From: Macrolepiota albuminosa
Lineage: Eukaryota; Basidiomycota; Agaricomycetes; Agaricales; Agaricaceae
Assembly: GCA_027475525.1 (NCBI GenBank)
Contig: JAMWFC010000025.1
Coordinates: 434,001-498,000 of the forward strand
Direction: 5' to 3'
DNA: 64,000 nt
Shown: in pieces, positions 10,513 through 21,648 of the stretch
How the letters are laid out: each line of letters starts with the position of its first letter
Numbering within the stretch: the first letter of the stretch is position 1
Position numbers and translations under genes: made by a program
The notes under the pieces: generated by a model
The model's input: only the letters and a program-made list of their open reading frames with translations
What the model was told of the DNA's origin: nothing
The model's database searches: none

Positions 10513-13500
10513 CTCCAGTTACATTTGTTACTGACCAAACTTTGGGCGTCATCATCGTCCACCAACTCAGTCTCTTCAAGCTCTCGCAGTTTGGCCGTGT
10601 CAATGTCTAGCGCCGGCAAAGGTAGTGGAATGTGTTCACGCGCTAAGTAGGGAATGAGTCGAAACGCCGCTACCGGTCGATGCAAAACCGAGCCGTCCAA
10701 CTCGCAGAGTACGTAGGCTCCTCCCCTATTGCGGGAAACTACTATGAGGGGCCCTAGGTATCGAGGTCGCATCTTTTTGTTATGGGTTACTTCGATTTTC
10801 GAGTTGCGCATTAGCACTAAGGCGCCAGCTGTAAAGTTGTAGTCTCGGATAGTAGCGCTATGCTCGCTTTCAAATCGTAATGCGGCCTGTCATCTAGCGC
10901 GCCAGCTGTAAAGTTGTAGTCTCGGATAGTAGCGCTATGCTCGCTTTCAAATCGTAATGCGGCCTGTCATCTAGCTTGAAATACCACCTCGTGTAGGCGC
11001 TCTAGATCCTCCATGTGTCGTTGTAAATCAATGGCGCGCCTAGCGATAAGATCAGTAGAGGACAGGATTGAGTTAGGTGGTGGTTGTAGGTATGTTGCCT
11101 CCACAACGTCTGCTGGAAGCAGGGGATGGGTGCCAGTCGCCACGTAGTAGGGAGAGCAGCCCATCCTCTTCCGTACGGTAACTCGTTCAGACCAAAAGAC
11201 CGAATAAGTCGCTTCGCTCCAGCGACTTTTGTCGCCGTCTACCGCCTTAAATAGCGCCTGTCGTACGTCAAAATGTGGCCTTTCCACTATACCGTTAGCG
11301 CGTTTATTGTATCCTGAGATCCGAATATGCTGTATGTTGTATTTCTTAGCGAGGTAGGTAAGCGCCTTAACTATTGGCGCTCCGTTGTCTGTAACAATCT
11401 CGTGAAGGGCTCCCCATCTGCAAATAACATCTTCGAAGAGCCACTTAGCTATTGCGTCGGTATTTTCCCGCTGGAGCATACGGAACTCTGGCCAATGCAC
11501 CAAGGAACACCTTCCCTGGATAATATACTTGTAGCGCCCCGACTTGGGCATGTGCATAGTGTCGATATATATTTTTCCGAACAAGGGTGCTGGAGTCGCT
11601 ACGGTTGGGGGAATAAGGACTTGGCACGTCTGTTGGATTTGGCAGAGATGACAAGTACGAATATACCATGCGATATCGGCGCTAACTTGAGGCCATCAAA
11701 AATGTTCCAATAAATTTGCCCGCATCGCGTAGAGTCCTCGATGTCCCAGGTCATCATGCATAGCATGCAAAATCCTAACGCAGCCCTCTGGCTTGATTAC
11801 TAATTTGTGAGCGCCCGACCTATTTCGTCGCCAAAGCCGATTTTCCACCATAAAGAAAGTCGTTGCATATCGAATGAAGGTGGCGTATTCTGTATCCGTA
11901 AGGTCTGATGGTCGGCGCAAATCCTGTAACCATTTCCTAACCTGATCAACTCGTTGGTCTTCTGACTTAGCCTTGGCGCTACGAGGTACCACCGAATATG
12001 GAAGGTTGCGACTATCTTCCCGTAAGGGTCTTGGTTCCTCGACTATCTTTAGATCATTATGCGGCTTAGCGACGTTATAGATACTGGCCGTGTAAAAAGT
12101 CGATGGAGCCTGATACGGTTTAGGTTGGTATGGAATGATAGGGTGTAGCCAGGTCGAGATAGGTTGGTCTTCATGAAGGGCCGAAATAGGCAATTGAATA
12201 ATATGTATGAAACTGTGCAACCGGTCAATCCAGTCGTCAAATACGTCATTATCGCTTTCGTCTAGCGCTTCATCCTCCGGCTGCCTAGGTCGCCTAGATA
12301 GTCCATCAGGTCCGTGAAACGCACTTTTGACATGCACGAGCTCGAAGTGGAACATTAGTATCGCTACCACCCAGCGATTCATGCTAGCCGAAGGTTGAAT
12401 GTCTGGATTCTGGAGCATTCCTTTGATGTAGCGTGCGTCAACTTCGACAATCAGGTTTCGAACCCCAATAAGATACATGCGTAGCGCCTGAAACGCTCGA
12501 AACAATCCGTATAATTCCAGTTTGGGCTGACTATAGCGTGACTCTCTGTCGTTAAGGGTAATTGATCCGAAGCGATTGTAGCGTCTGATTTTTCGATTCA
12601 TGCTATCACATTGACATAAAAAGAAGCTGACCGCAATGTAAGAGGTGTCAACGGCAAGTATAACGGGATCGGACGTAGTGTAGTCAATGGGTACCAATGG
12701 CTTCGCTTCCTGCAGCACCTTCACTAAATCTTTTTGGGCGTTAATTTGGTTGGGTCCGAATTCAAAGGGGACCCCTGAACGAGTTAAGCGATTTAGCGCG
12801 TGCGCTCGATGTGAAAAATGGTGTATGAACATGCGCAGCACGCCTACCGTGCCTAGAAACGCAAGCGATTTAGCGCGTGCGCTCGATGTGAAAAATGGTG
12901 TATGAACATGCGCAGCACGCCTACCGTGCCTAGAAACGCACAAACTTCCGAGAGGTTATGGCAGACTCCCCACTTCTCTAGAAGCGCTAATCGGCTCTCC
13001 TCAGGGATCCTGCCTTCTGGCATGCAAACGTGCCCTAAAATTTTAAATTGTTCTCTAGAAGCGCTAATCGGCTCTCCTCAGGGATCCTGCCTTCTGGCAT
13101 GCAAACGTGCCCTAAAATTTTAAATTGAGGCACGCAAAGAACCAACTTGTGTCCTGAGAACGTTCCACCACAATATTTCATACGCTGGAGCACCCGGTTA
13201 ACCAATTGGAAGAAGTCCCATAGCGCCATGCGGATATTAGGATTTTCCGGGTGCACTTCGGGCTTACCATCTACAAGGCGCCAATCTTTTGGGCCTTTAA
13301 TGCCTACATCATCGATAAAGCTAAGCACATGGTGGGGTATTTCAGGTTGTAGAACAAACGTAATGTCGTCGTGGAATATGGGTACTGAATTAGTCCATCC
13401 CATGGGAAGTGTAACCAGTCGTAGCGCTCCGAATGGCATTTGAAATGTCGTTAAGTCGCAAGAGGAAGGGTGAATCAAGCGCTCGTCATAGCCAACGTAT

Positions 13501-14453
13501 AGATCCAGGGTAGCGCCACATATTCTTCCCGCGAACGATTCAGCGACATGATCAGGGAAGGGCGGTACCCCTGAATGACGAATCGTGACTTTGTTTAGCG
13601 GCTCCAAACTGTGAACTATACGTAGCTTTCCATTTTTCTTCAGTACACAAAACCATTGTGATCGGTATGCCGAATTGGAAGGCTCGTAAACTCCTGCCGC
13701 TATTTTGGAACGAATAATTTGGCAAACTTCAGCTTCAATACCCGGTGGTATAGGTCGGTTATGCTCAGTCCAAGGCACGTGAGGTATCATCGGTATAACC
13801 ACTGGTGGAAAGAAGTCGGTTCTAAGTTTACCGCGTTCGGAATCCTCCCAAGCAAATGCTTCATTTTGTTTTCGCATAATGTCGGTCAATACATCTAGTT
13901 CCGCCGTCGATAGAAAGCCTGTATCGTGGGCGCTAAGGAATAGCGCCCGTCGTTCTTCTGTAAATTGTCCTGTAGGCTCGAAGGGTGGTGGGTTTGGATT
14001 AAGTTCGGGAAGGGTCGCTAATGGGTTTCCAATGATCTTTCTCTCAATGCGAAATTCTTCGGGTACGCCGCTCGCTACCGGTTTTGTTTTAAGTGCTACT
14101 GGTTTGTATTTCTTTTTAACCTGAACCCCTTTGCGCTTAGGGGTACTGTTGTTAGCAAACGTATTATAAATGGAACTCTGGTTTCTAGCGAAACCGGATA
14201 TCAAAGGTTCTTTAGCATCAGGAGTAGAAACGAAATAAGTGTCTGTCAAAAGATTTTCAGTAATATCGGATGCAGTGAGGTATAAGTAGGATAAAGCTTT
14301 GCTAGTAAGCGACGTAGAAATGTTCAAGATTTCAGGGGCTAAAGGGGTATGTGATATAAAGGTTACTTGCCCAGTCCGATGATTATAGTCCAAGATAAGC
14401 GCTTCATCTCCATGATCCTCATCACTCATCTCCTCGATGGCGCTGGAAAACAC
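10513..14453 (-). CDS. pol: Element 2 Pol: reverse transcriptase, RNase H, integrase (disrupted, 3' truncated)
   Basis: The domain order matches element 1. RT (about 13720-13190) has KKNGKLRIVHSLEPLN, LDLYVGYDERLIHP and the catalytic FIDDV. RNase H (AVDTSYIAV, SQPKLELYGL) follows at about 12650-12300. Integrase has the zinc domain near 11760-11640 and D,D,E in DTMHM, TDNGAP and VERPHF (11560-11250). The C-terminal domain (RYLGPLIVV) leads to an acidic tail cut by element 1 at 10513. A Trp codon became TGA near 11698. Duplications of 77 bp at 12974, 12786 and 10822 break the frame. The pol frame opens 28 nt upstream of the gag-pro stop, as in element 1. Confidence 0.85.
10822..10975. repeat. 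77-bp exact tandem duplication F
   Basis: 10822-10898 is repeated at 10899-10975, inside the C-terminal part of element 2 integrase. Confidence 0.95.
12786..12940. repeat. 77-bp exact tandem duplication G
   Basis: 12786-12862 is repeated at 12863-12939, between RT and RNase H of element 2. Confidence 0.95.
12974..13127. repeat. 77-bp exact tandem duplication H
   Basis: 12974-13050 is repeated at 13051-13127, just after the RT domain of element 2. Confidence 0.95.
14426..14453 (-). other. Conserved 28-nt gag-pro/pol overlap in element 2
   Basis: The overlap length, -1 frame relation and opening GTGTTTTC are the same as at 2626-2653 in element 1, although the surrounding codons differ. That supports a functional frameshift rather than a random break. 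Confidence 0.5.
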
Positions 14454-17094
14454 TCGCAGGGTTCGTCGCTAACATAAGGTCGCTTTCTTGGTCCTGGCTT
14501 CTGGAACCGTCCTCGAGGAAATGTCAGTACTGTTCTCCTGACTCCAGAATTGGGGTCGCTAATAGTTAGCATTGTTTCCTCCTTGGACGTTGTTTTGACT
14601 ACTGATTGCGCTAGCACATCGAAGGGCCTTCCTAATAATAAATCGTAGGCAGGTGATCTAAGTATGTGAATTTGCAAATAGAACGTAAGATCGCCTATAG
14701 CACATGGCACGTTCCGAGCCATCCCCAAGGATCGATCAATCGTGCCGTTAGCGCTCTGCATGTTAAGAATGATTGTTGGATCGTAAATGATACCCAGCTC
14801 GTTAGCGACGTCGGCAGCCATTGAAATAATTTGTGATCCGCTATCCACGATCGACTCTATTTCGCTTTTCCCATCAACTGTCAGCATGATTGAGCGAATC
14901 ACGTGAGAGTCTTGGGCTACAGTTAAAATGGCGGGATCGTCGCTAGATCTTAGCGATTTTAGGTATGTTTCGACCGGGTCGACGGACGTGGCTTCTTTAG
15001 GTGGTGCGACCTCTTTCTTGGTTTCTGGGGCTACCGTCTCAGTTATATACGCGAAACCAGGCAGCGCGTCGTCGCATTCGTCCACCGTCGCTACATTGTT
15101 AGCTACGTTTCGTCGAGGGGTAACCGCGGTACGCATCTGGTTCCTGACGTCTGGCGCCACGCTGCATAACTCTCCTACCGATAGCGTAACCTGACTTTGC
15201 ATGATGCGATCAAAAACTAACTTAGACTTCTCCAGATCATATATAGGCGCTGTGGGTCGATATCCCCCCGTAGGTTTATCTGGCGCTCCGAAGTTACGAT
15301 TAAGGGGCGGGGCGTAGTTGCCCCCGAGACCAGCGTAAGGATGTAGCGGTGGCTCTGGAACGGCCGGCGCCTTGGCGGCTTCTAATACTTCGTCGTTAGC
15401 GCTAGAGGTTGAGGCTGGTGCTGGGGCGGGGCCTGTCGTAGCGCCCGAAGGTCTATAATCCTTTAAAGGCTGCTTGCCCTTTTTGATCTCCACCCCATCG
15501 AAGACCTGATTCTTTAGCGACTTCAGTTCCTTCTCTAGCGTCTCAATCCTCTCTTCGCGGGACAGTGTGGGTCGGTCGCTGATAGCGTTTAGCTGAAGAA
15601 CTTCGTGAATTAGTGCTTGTTGAGGAGTTGCCTCAGTTTCTGTTGTCGCCGTGCTATTCAGGTTGCCTGTCGCTAAGTTCCCGGGGTTCCGGCGGTGCCA
15701 CTCGTCAATGCGTCCCTGGAACGTCTTATGCTCAGGATAAAGGGGAATGCTAGCGCCCAAAGATAAGACTAGTTTCCCATCCATTCCCCAGCGCGCCTTC
15801 CCTTGTCATAGATACTGTTCAAGGATAGCGCACCTACCCCTGGTCATGGTATGTCCTGCTTCACCGCAAAAATGGCAAAGTCCTGTTTGTACGTTATTTC
15901 TAGGCGCCGATAGACTCGTCGAGATCAAGGTTTCCAGTTTATTCATGACATTAGCGACTGCATTGTTGACGGCAGTTTCCAAATCCTCCTTCTTGACGTA
16001 CCCATTACGGTCATTGGCGGCGCTAGGCGCTGGCGACTCTATCTTGGGTGCCATTCCTCCATGGTCCGCACCAGGTCGCTGTAGTGGTATACCTGTATCC
16101 GTGCCTTTTAATACCCATTTTCCTGCCTCAAAGACCTTTTCTATGTCGTAAGGTTCCTCGGGGTGATGGTCGTGCATAATGATCTCTAAGCGTCGCGCAA
16201 TCTTAGTCCATAATGACATCGGGAATCCTTGTTGAAACAAACGGCGCTCCTCGTTTCCATATAACTTCCCATTTTGGACCAGCCATCTCGCTATCCGCTG
16301 GAAATCACGATAAACAAACGGCGCTCCTCGTTTCCATATAACTTCCCATTTTGGACCAGCCATCTCGCTATCCGCTGGAAATCACGATAATAAGTTGATA
16401 ACGCTCCTAGAGTGTAAATCCCAGCCGCGAAAGTGTCTTGGACTAGCTTCTGGATTTCCATTACCGTATAACGCGTAGCTTCTTCGGCGCCAGGATATAA
16501 ATGAATGATAGCCTTTTTCCATTCATCATAGGTAAAAGGCCTGGGTGGTGCGTCACTAGTAAGTCCTTGGAACTCCTTCAACCCTGTCCATGATTCGGCT
16601 GTGTCGTATGAGACGTATCTGGCGGCATATTCCTTCATCTGTGTATCGTCGGTTATCCGGCAATTGCGTAGCAGATACTCCAACTCTTTGAAGTACTGCA
16701 TTAGTTCATGAGGCTTTGTTTCGTCCCATTTTGGTGACGAGAAGTGGTTTCGGGGCGGCATGCGCTGATTGTTCGGCTGATCCATACCGATAGGTGTGTT
16801 TGTCGAGGTAGGAAGGGTGGTGGTGCTCGTGTTACTTAGCGTCGATGTCGTAGGTACCAGCTCAGTTAGTTCCGAGTCGCTAGGTTCTGGCAATAATAGC
16901 CTAGATAACTCTTCTAGAGGCGTAAGCGGCGTATGGTTTTCGCCTGCTAAGTACTCAAATGGTCGGGAAAAAGGGAAAAAGCTTTCGGCTAAGCTGTCTG
17001 GGGCGGCCTCAAGCTCCTGATCCAAAGTCTGTCTTGGTAGCGTGCCTGGTAAGTGTGGTGAGTCGGTGGTACTTGGTTCAAGCGTGCTCTCCAA
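14426..17094 (-). CDS. gag-pro: Element 2 Gag-protease frame (disrupted)
   Basis: The start is the ATG at 17094, 58 nt downstream of the primer site. A Pro/Ser/Thr-rich N-terminus of about 110 residues precedes the Gag core that begins near MPPRNHFSSPKWDETKP. The zinc knuckle CX2CX4HX6C lies near 15890-15840, with the same unusual spacing as element 1. A disordered linker leads to the protease, with catalytic VDSGSQ near 14850 and YDLLLGRPF near 14640. A CGA codon has become TGA at 15808-15806. A 77-bp duplication at 16235 splits the frame. The C-terminus ends in CFPAPSRR and overlaps pol by 28 nt. Confidence 0.8.
16235..16388. repeat. 77-bp exact tandem duplication I
   Basis: 16235-16311 is repeated at 16312-16388, inside the Gag core of element 2, where it splits an otherwise continuous frame. 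Confidence 0.95.
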
Positions 17095-17151
17095 CAGGAG
17101 GCGGCGCTGTCGCTGGGCTTGAGTTTCCGGCGGAATTCTGTCTCAGAAGAA

Positions 17152-17170
17152 CCCCTCGCGGTGGGCTCCA
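17152..17170 (-). other. Primer binding site of element 2
   Basis: On the minus strand a TGG-initiated stretch of about 17 nt lies three bases after the LTR end, the expected place for annealing of a tRNA 3' CCA end. I cannot name the tRNA. Confidence 0.5.
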
Positions 17171-17318
17171 AAATGATGACGCCAACTGTGGTTGGGTGCG
17201 CTGGACGTATACGCAGTACAACGCCGTCTCCAGCGCTTGGCGCTCCAAAATGATGACGCCAACTGTGGTTGGGTGCGCTGGACGTATACGCAGTACAACG
17301 CCGTCTCCAGCGCTTGGC
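17165..17318. repeat. 77-bp exact tandem duplication J
   Basis: 17165-17241 is repeated at 17242-17318. It spans the LTR/primer-site border, so the first bases of the LTR end appear twice. Confidence 0.95.
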
Positions 17319-18398
17319 ATGCGTAGTTGTGAGGAGTCCTGACAGGGTCCCGGTGTGCTCGAGTGGAGGTAGTAAAACCGTCTCCAGCGCTTGGCATGCG
17401 TAGTTGTGAGGAGTCCTGACAGGGTCCCGGTGTGCTCGAGTGGAGGTAGTAAAATGATGCGCTAGCTTATAGCGCTTCGGGGGCTACCTGGCAGACGGTA
17501 AGCGTCATAGTTTAGGCAAAGATATTGGAGAAAAGACGAATAGCGCAGCGTATTGTGCCCGTAGGTGGCACCGTAAACGATGAAGACAAGATGGACGAAG
17601 CTAGCGCCCGACTTAGTGAAGAAGTCGAAGGAAGCTAGCACGAGTTGAACGCTAAGTGTAACTGTTTGTTTGAGGGGTTACAATTCGTTGTTATATACAT
17701 GTAAAGTAGCTATTTTATATACCATGCGCTACCATGTTTGTCCAGATACAAGTCCACCTGCGGCACTACCTCCTAGCGCCTCTCCTCGTGGTTTCCTCTA
17801 ACGGCAACCTGTCAACGGCAACCTTTGGCACATGGATGACGGCGACCAACGGCGTTCTGACCCACGGTGACCAGCGGCGACTCTATATTGGCTTAGAATT
17901 GCATGAGTCTGCTCACTTTTATTCTAACTCCAATTGGCCAGGCTGTTTTGGGGTATGGTCAGAAAATCCTCGACAGACGCTGTGAGCGCTAGTGTCAGTG
18001 CTACTCATTGTATTAGTTCCTGACAGGTCCAGATGTCGGATTTAAGTATATCCAGTGCTGCCGTCATTGATCCTTTTAGACTTCTGATTGAAGTGCCTCG
18101 TCAAATGGCAGCGCCTGTTGCTGACTCTTTCTGGAAGTGATCAGGGTTTAGTTAGAGTCCTCTCCCGCCGTCGTGTTAGCGCTATACGTTATGGGCCTCC
18201 TTCGTCCTTGGGATAGGTGAATGGAGTGTGCTGAAAGCTGGGTAGCTAGTGGTTAGGATAAATGTCTAGATCCTGTAGTCAGTTGCCAGAGCTAGAGCTG
18301 CTCTATATTCCCAACTGGTCACTAGAGCCTTTAGTACGTCAAGTGTTGGTTGGCCTATAATGTCCCTTGATGCGCTCAGTCCGAGTAGAAGCCTATCA
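17174..18398 (-). repeat. 5' LTR of element 2
   Basis: On the minus strand it runs from TGATAGGC at 18398 to CATCA at 17174. It is 1225 bp here, or about 1070 bp without the two 77-bp duplications. The ends are supported by related copies at 41724-44924, including one of about 1.06 kb at 42949-44009. It contains about nine TAGCGC/GCGCTA words, against about 0.5 expected. The right flank is ACGGT; the matching target-site copy is outside the window. Confidence 0.75.
17301..17454. repeat. 77-bp exact tandem duplication K
   Basis: 17301-17377 is repeated at 17378-17454, within the 5' LTR of element 2 and overlapping duplication J. The decayed LTR copy at 42949-44009 has only one copy of this segment. 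Confidence 0.95.
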
Positions 18399-18723
18399 AC
18401 GGTTGTGAATGATGTAATTGTGTTGTTCGTTATCATAATGGGTGGGGGTTTCCTTGACATGACAGGATGCTGATTCTTCTCTGCACATAACAGGTGACAA
18501 GGAGCGCCAATCGGCGTAGTCGAGACGTCGGGTGTGGGTGCCATGGCGATCGGAGTACCCATGAGGCACACCCGGGTTGTTGGGTAAGGAGTGATTATAT
18601 GGAAGAGCCCCTGGTAACTGACTAGACTTCTTCATTGCCTGTCAGGCATGATAATGTTTGGTGCTCTGGACTTTCAGACCAGAGGGGGCTCTCCAGGTGC
18701 ACAGGGTGTCTTTGTAAGTCTGC
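18399..18723 (-). other. 3' untranslated part of element 3
   Basis: This lies between the integrase stop and the LTR of element 2. A purine run near 18681-18690 could belong to the polypurine region. No gene is visible. Confidence 0.4.
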
Positions 18724-20326
18724 TCAAGAAGGTGCTCCTCGTCTCATAGAAGGATCCATATCAGGAATGGCTGCGAAGTGGGCGGAGTTGAGCTGGAGAG
18801 AGATGGTATAGGTGGTGGCCGGAGTAGGGCGGGGGGTTTTTAACTCCAAAGTAGGAGTCTCTCGAAAGGTATTTATCATAGCTGGACCAATATAACCTAA
18901 ATAGGTCTGTGGGTTGTCGCTAGGAGGCTTTCCTGTTCCGTCTACCAGCTGATCTATCCCCTCTATTCCTAATAGCTCAAGGTACGCCTCCAGGAGGTTC
19001 AATTCTTTGACCTGGTCATATGTGAGCCACGTCTTGTCTCCGGCTGTCCATAATACTTCAAACATAGTGTTTGTTTTAGTACCCTTATGTGCTATAATTT
19101 GTTCTGCAGCCCATTCTTCAGTATCTGTGCCGACGATCTGCTCATCTAAGCAACCAGGGAACAGTCTATCGTCGTTAGGCTTGTGGATGCGTAATAAAGA
19201 TGCATGGAATACATTTCTAATGCCTCGCCTCAGCATTGAGGCCGGTAATTTGACTTGGAACGAGAAGTTCCCAAAATCCTCTAATATAGGGTAAGGACCC
19301 ACATATTTTGGGATCAATTTGCGGGCTAATCCTTTCGGAAAGGTCATGTTCTTCGTGGATACGTAAACCAAATCATTTTTCTCAAATGGACAAGGTTGGC
19401 GGCGCCGATTGGCGTCCCGGGTTTGCTTAACCCTGGCTGCCAGGATGCAATCGTGGGCTGTCATGACGGCAATTCTTAATCTCTGTGCAAAGACTCGGAC
19501 TCCAGGGTATTCAGTAGGTGGGGCTGATTTCCACACCAGTGGTTGTGGCATCCTTCCCGAATTTAGGAAGAAAGGTGCATACCCTGTTGTTTCTGATCGA
19601 GCTAAGTTTATAGCAAACTCAATAGCGGGTAGCTTAGAAATCCAATCCTTCTGTGACAATCCCACACATTGATGGATCATCTGGACAACAGTTCAGTTTG
19701 CTCTCTCTGTAGCCCCGTCTGATTGTGGGTGATATGTCGAAGACATGCGTAACTGTGTTCCTATCAACTGGTGCAGGTGGGTCCAGAAGGTACTCATGAA
19801 GTAAGAGTCTCTGTCACTAACTATGGCTCTCAGTAGTCCGTGAAGTCTATACACCTCCGCAAAGATTAGTTCGGCGACTTGTCTTGCAGTGTAATTAGTT
19901 CTGGCTGCCACCAAGTGCACCATAATGGTTAACAGGTCAATTATTATTACGATGGAATCATAAATCGCATCCCTGTCTCTGGATTCTGGCAACAGGCTCA
20001 CGAAATCCATTCCAATCACTTCCCAGGGTTGAGATGGGACGGAGAGAGGGTGCAGTAGTCCATAAGGCTTTTGATTGGAAGGTTTGCTCCTGTTGCACGT
20101 CATACATGTTGTACAGTACTCATGTACGTCGTGTGCCAGGATTTTCCACCACACATGATCTTGGAGGTATAACAGCGTCTTCCGTGTCCTTAAATGAGCT
20201 AGCAGAGAATGAGCCTCTGCTATCAGAATTCTCGTAAGCCTCTTCCTCTGACAATGACTTCAGAAATACAGAGCAATCTTCCTCTGTCGGTCTTAATATA
20301 TACAATTCCTTCTTCTGTGACTTCAA
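18724..20326 (-). CDS. Element 3 integrase with chromodomain-like C-terminus (disrupted)
   Basis: This would insert element DNA; a chromodomain can steer it to marked chromatin. The zinc domain is partly visible, with CTTCMTC at about 20110-20090. The catalytic triad is complete: D in IGMDFV (near 20000), D in VSDRDSYF (near 19810) and E in SDGATERAN (near 19705). A stop follows at 19693 in the same frame, then the integrase C-terminal domain (KLIPKYVGPYPI, near 19300). The 19150-18960 segment reads WAAEQIIAHK, FEVLWTAGDKTWLTYDQV, a typical chromodomain core. The frame upstream of 20154 is shifted. Confidence 0.75.
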
Positions 20327-20681
20327 AGTTCTTATATGCCTTGGATGCTTCCACTATCCTTCATAGGAGCTTGTCATCCTTGCTTTTTCCTCTCAGTTCA
20401 GCCATCAGGTCTAGTGGGTCTCACCCTCCTCTCAACAGTTCTTCTAGTGATACAGGGTTCATTTCTTCAGTTTGTTCTGCCAAGGCCTGCGACCGCCTTG
20501 CCAACTCATTGTCAGCACTTTGTTCCCTGTTTGGGGCCTCCTTCTGATTACCCGATGGGTTCCCATTTTCCGAATGTGTCGATGCATCACTCTTAGGTAA
20601 ACTCTTCTTTTGCCTTGCTGGCAACTTTATTGTCAGTGTCTTGTCTGTTTTGTTCTGTCTACCTGTATCCTTGCCCTCCTT

Positions 20682-21599
20682 TCATTCTTGAGGTCCCTTC
20701 AGAACAAAACTTTGGGTAGTCCTGGCCATGAATTCAGCAGCAGTCTCTGGTTGCCCAGTCTCAGCCGGTTCTGGTTCCCGCCACCGAGGCAATCTCCAGG
20801 ACTGCTCCTCATCAGCTACCTCAGGAAGGGCCGTGTTCCGCCCTTCCTCCCCAACAAGTACTGGCATTGAAATCATATGGGCATCCAGCCCGTCATTATC
20901 TATTACATCGTGGTATGTATACTCGCTTCTAGCCCTCACCATTCCTGGCTGCTCATTTGAATAAAGCCTCGACAGTGCATCTGAAAGTATGTTCTCCGAT
21001 CCAGGTACATACTCTACGGTGTAGTCGAATTCAGTGATCTTCTTGAGCCACCAAGCCTGACGTCCAGACAGATTTTTCTGATTAAGCAGGTGAATCAACC
21101 CCTTCTGGTCTGTGTACCAACGGAACGTGACACCTTGCAGTATGTCCCGGTGCCGGAGCATTGTCTCTACTCCCGCCAACATCTCTATCTTGTGTACGGG
21201 ATAGTTCTGTTGTGCGGAGTTCAATTTCGCCGAAAAGAAGGCAGCAACTTCTGCCATCTTCCAGTTTTCACCCTGGCTGACGACACCTGCAATCCCGGTG
21301 ACACATCCATCTGTCACCATGTTAACTGGCGGTGTGTTAGGTCCGTAGTTTAGTGGCTTCCGGTGGTGATCGCGACAGTTGAGTGCAAGTCTTTTGATGT
21401 CCTCAAACGCCCTCTGATGGATATAGTCCCATCGAAATGGGACCATATCTTCTGTTATCGCATGAAGTGTACCCATGGGCACCCATATCCGGTCTATGTC
21501 GTCGGCCAGGTAACCCGCCGTGCCCAGGAATCCACGAAGTAAGTTCCGATTGGTCAGTGTTTTCCATTTTATCAAGGCGTCTACCTTATTGGGATCCAT
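20682..21599 (-). CDS. Element 3 RT thumb and RNase H fragment
   Basis: This 305-residue frame starts with DPNKVDALIKWK and LLRGFLGTAGYLADDI, the region right after the RT catalytic palm in chromodomain gypsy elements. It continues through RNase H: MVTDGCVTGIAGVVSQ, AAFFSAKLNSAQQNY, HKIEMLAGVETM, FRWYTDQKGL and VPGSENILSDALSR. The RT YxDD and everything before it are missing, so it could not polymerise. A stop at 20682 is followed by about 200 bases in the same frame without recognisable domains. Confidence 0.75.
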   Translation of the reverse strand: MDPNKVDALIKWKTLTNRNLLRGFLGTAGYLADDIDRIWVPMGTLHAITEDMVPFRWDYIHQRAFEDIKRLALNCRDHHRKPLNYGPNTPPVNMVTDGCVTGIAGVVSQGENWKMAEVAAFFSAKLNSAQQNYPVHKIEMLAGVETMLRHRDILQGVTFRWYTDQKGLIHLLNQKNLSGRQAWWLKKITEFDYTVEYVPGSENILSDALSRLYSNEQPGMVRARSEYTYHDVIDNDGLDAHMISMPVLVGEEGRNTALPEVADEEQSWRLPRWREPEPAETGQPETAAEFMARTTQSFVLKGPQE

Positions 21600-21648
21600 C
21601 TAGTGGTTTGGGCACTAGCTGCGTGTCTGCCTTATGTCTGGCTGTATT

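Larger units (their letters stand above)
10513..18398 (-). mobile_element. Element 2: Ty3/gypsy LTR retrotransposon, interrupted by element 1
   Basis: It has the same gene order and clear protein similarity to element 1 on the opposite strand: 5' LTR 17174-18398, primer site 17152-17170, gag-pro 17094-14426, pol from 14453. Pol is cut at 10513 by element 1, so its 3' end and 3' LTR should lie left of the window. It carries six 77-bp duplications and two nonsense codons (near 15806 and 11696). Its characteristic short word is TAGCGC/GCGCTA, not the TTRSCG of element 1. Confidence 0.85.

Noticed and set aside
1216..17454. Regular exact repeats as a CRISPR array or minisatellite
   Set aside because: Each is a single duplication of different sequence without spacers; only the period is shared.
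18399..18403. ACGG following both the element 2 LTR and the solo LTR as part of the LTR
   Set aside because: Element 1 and the other copies start at TGATAGG without it, so it is more likely shared flank by target choice or chance.
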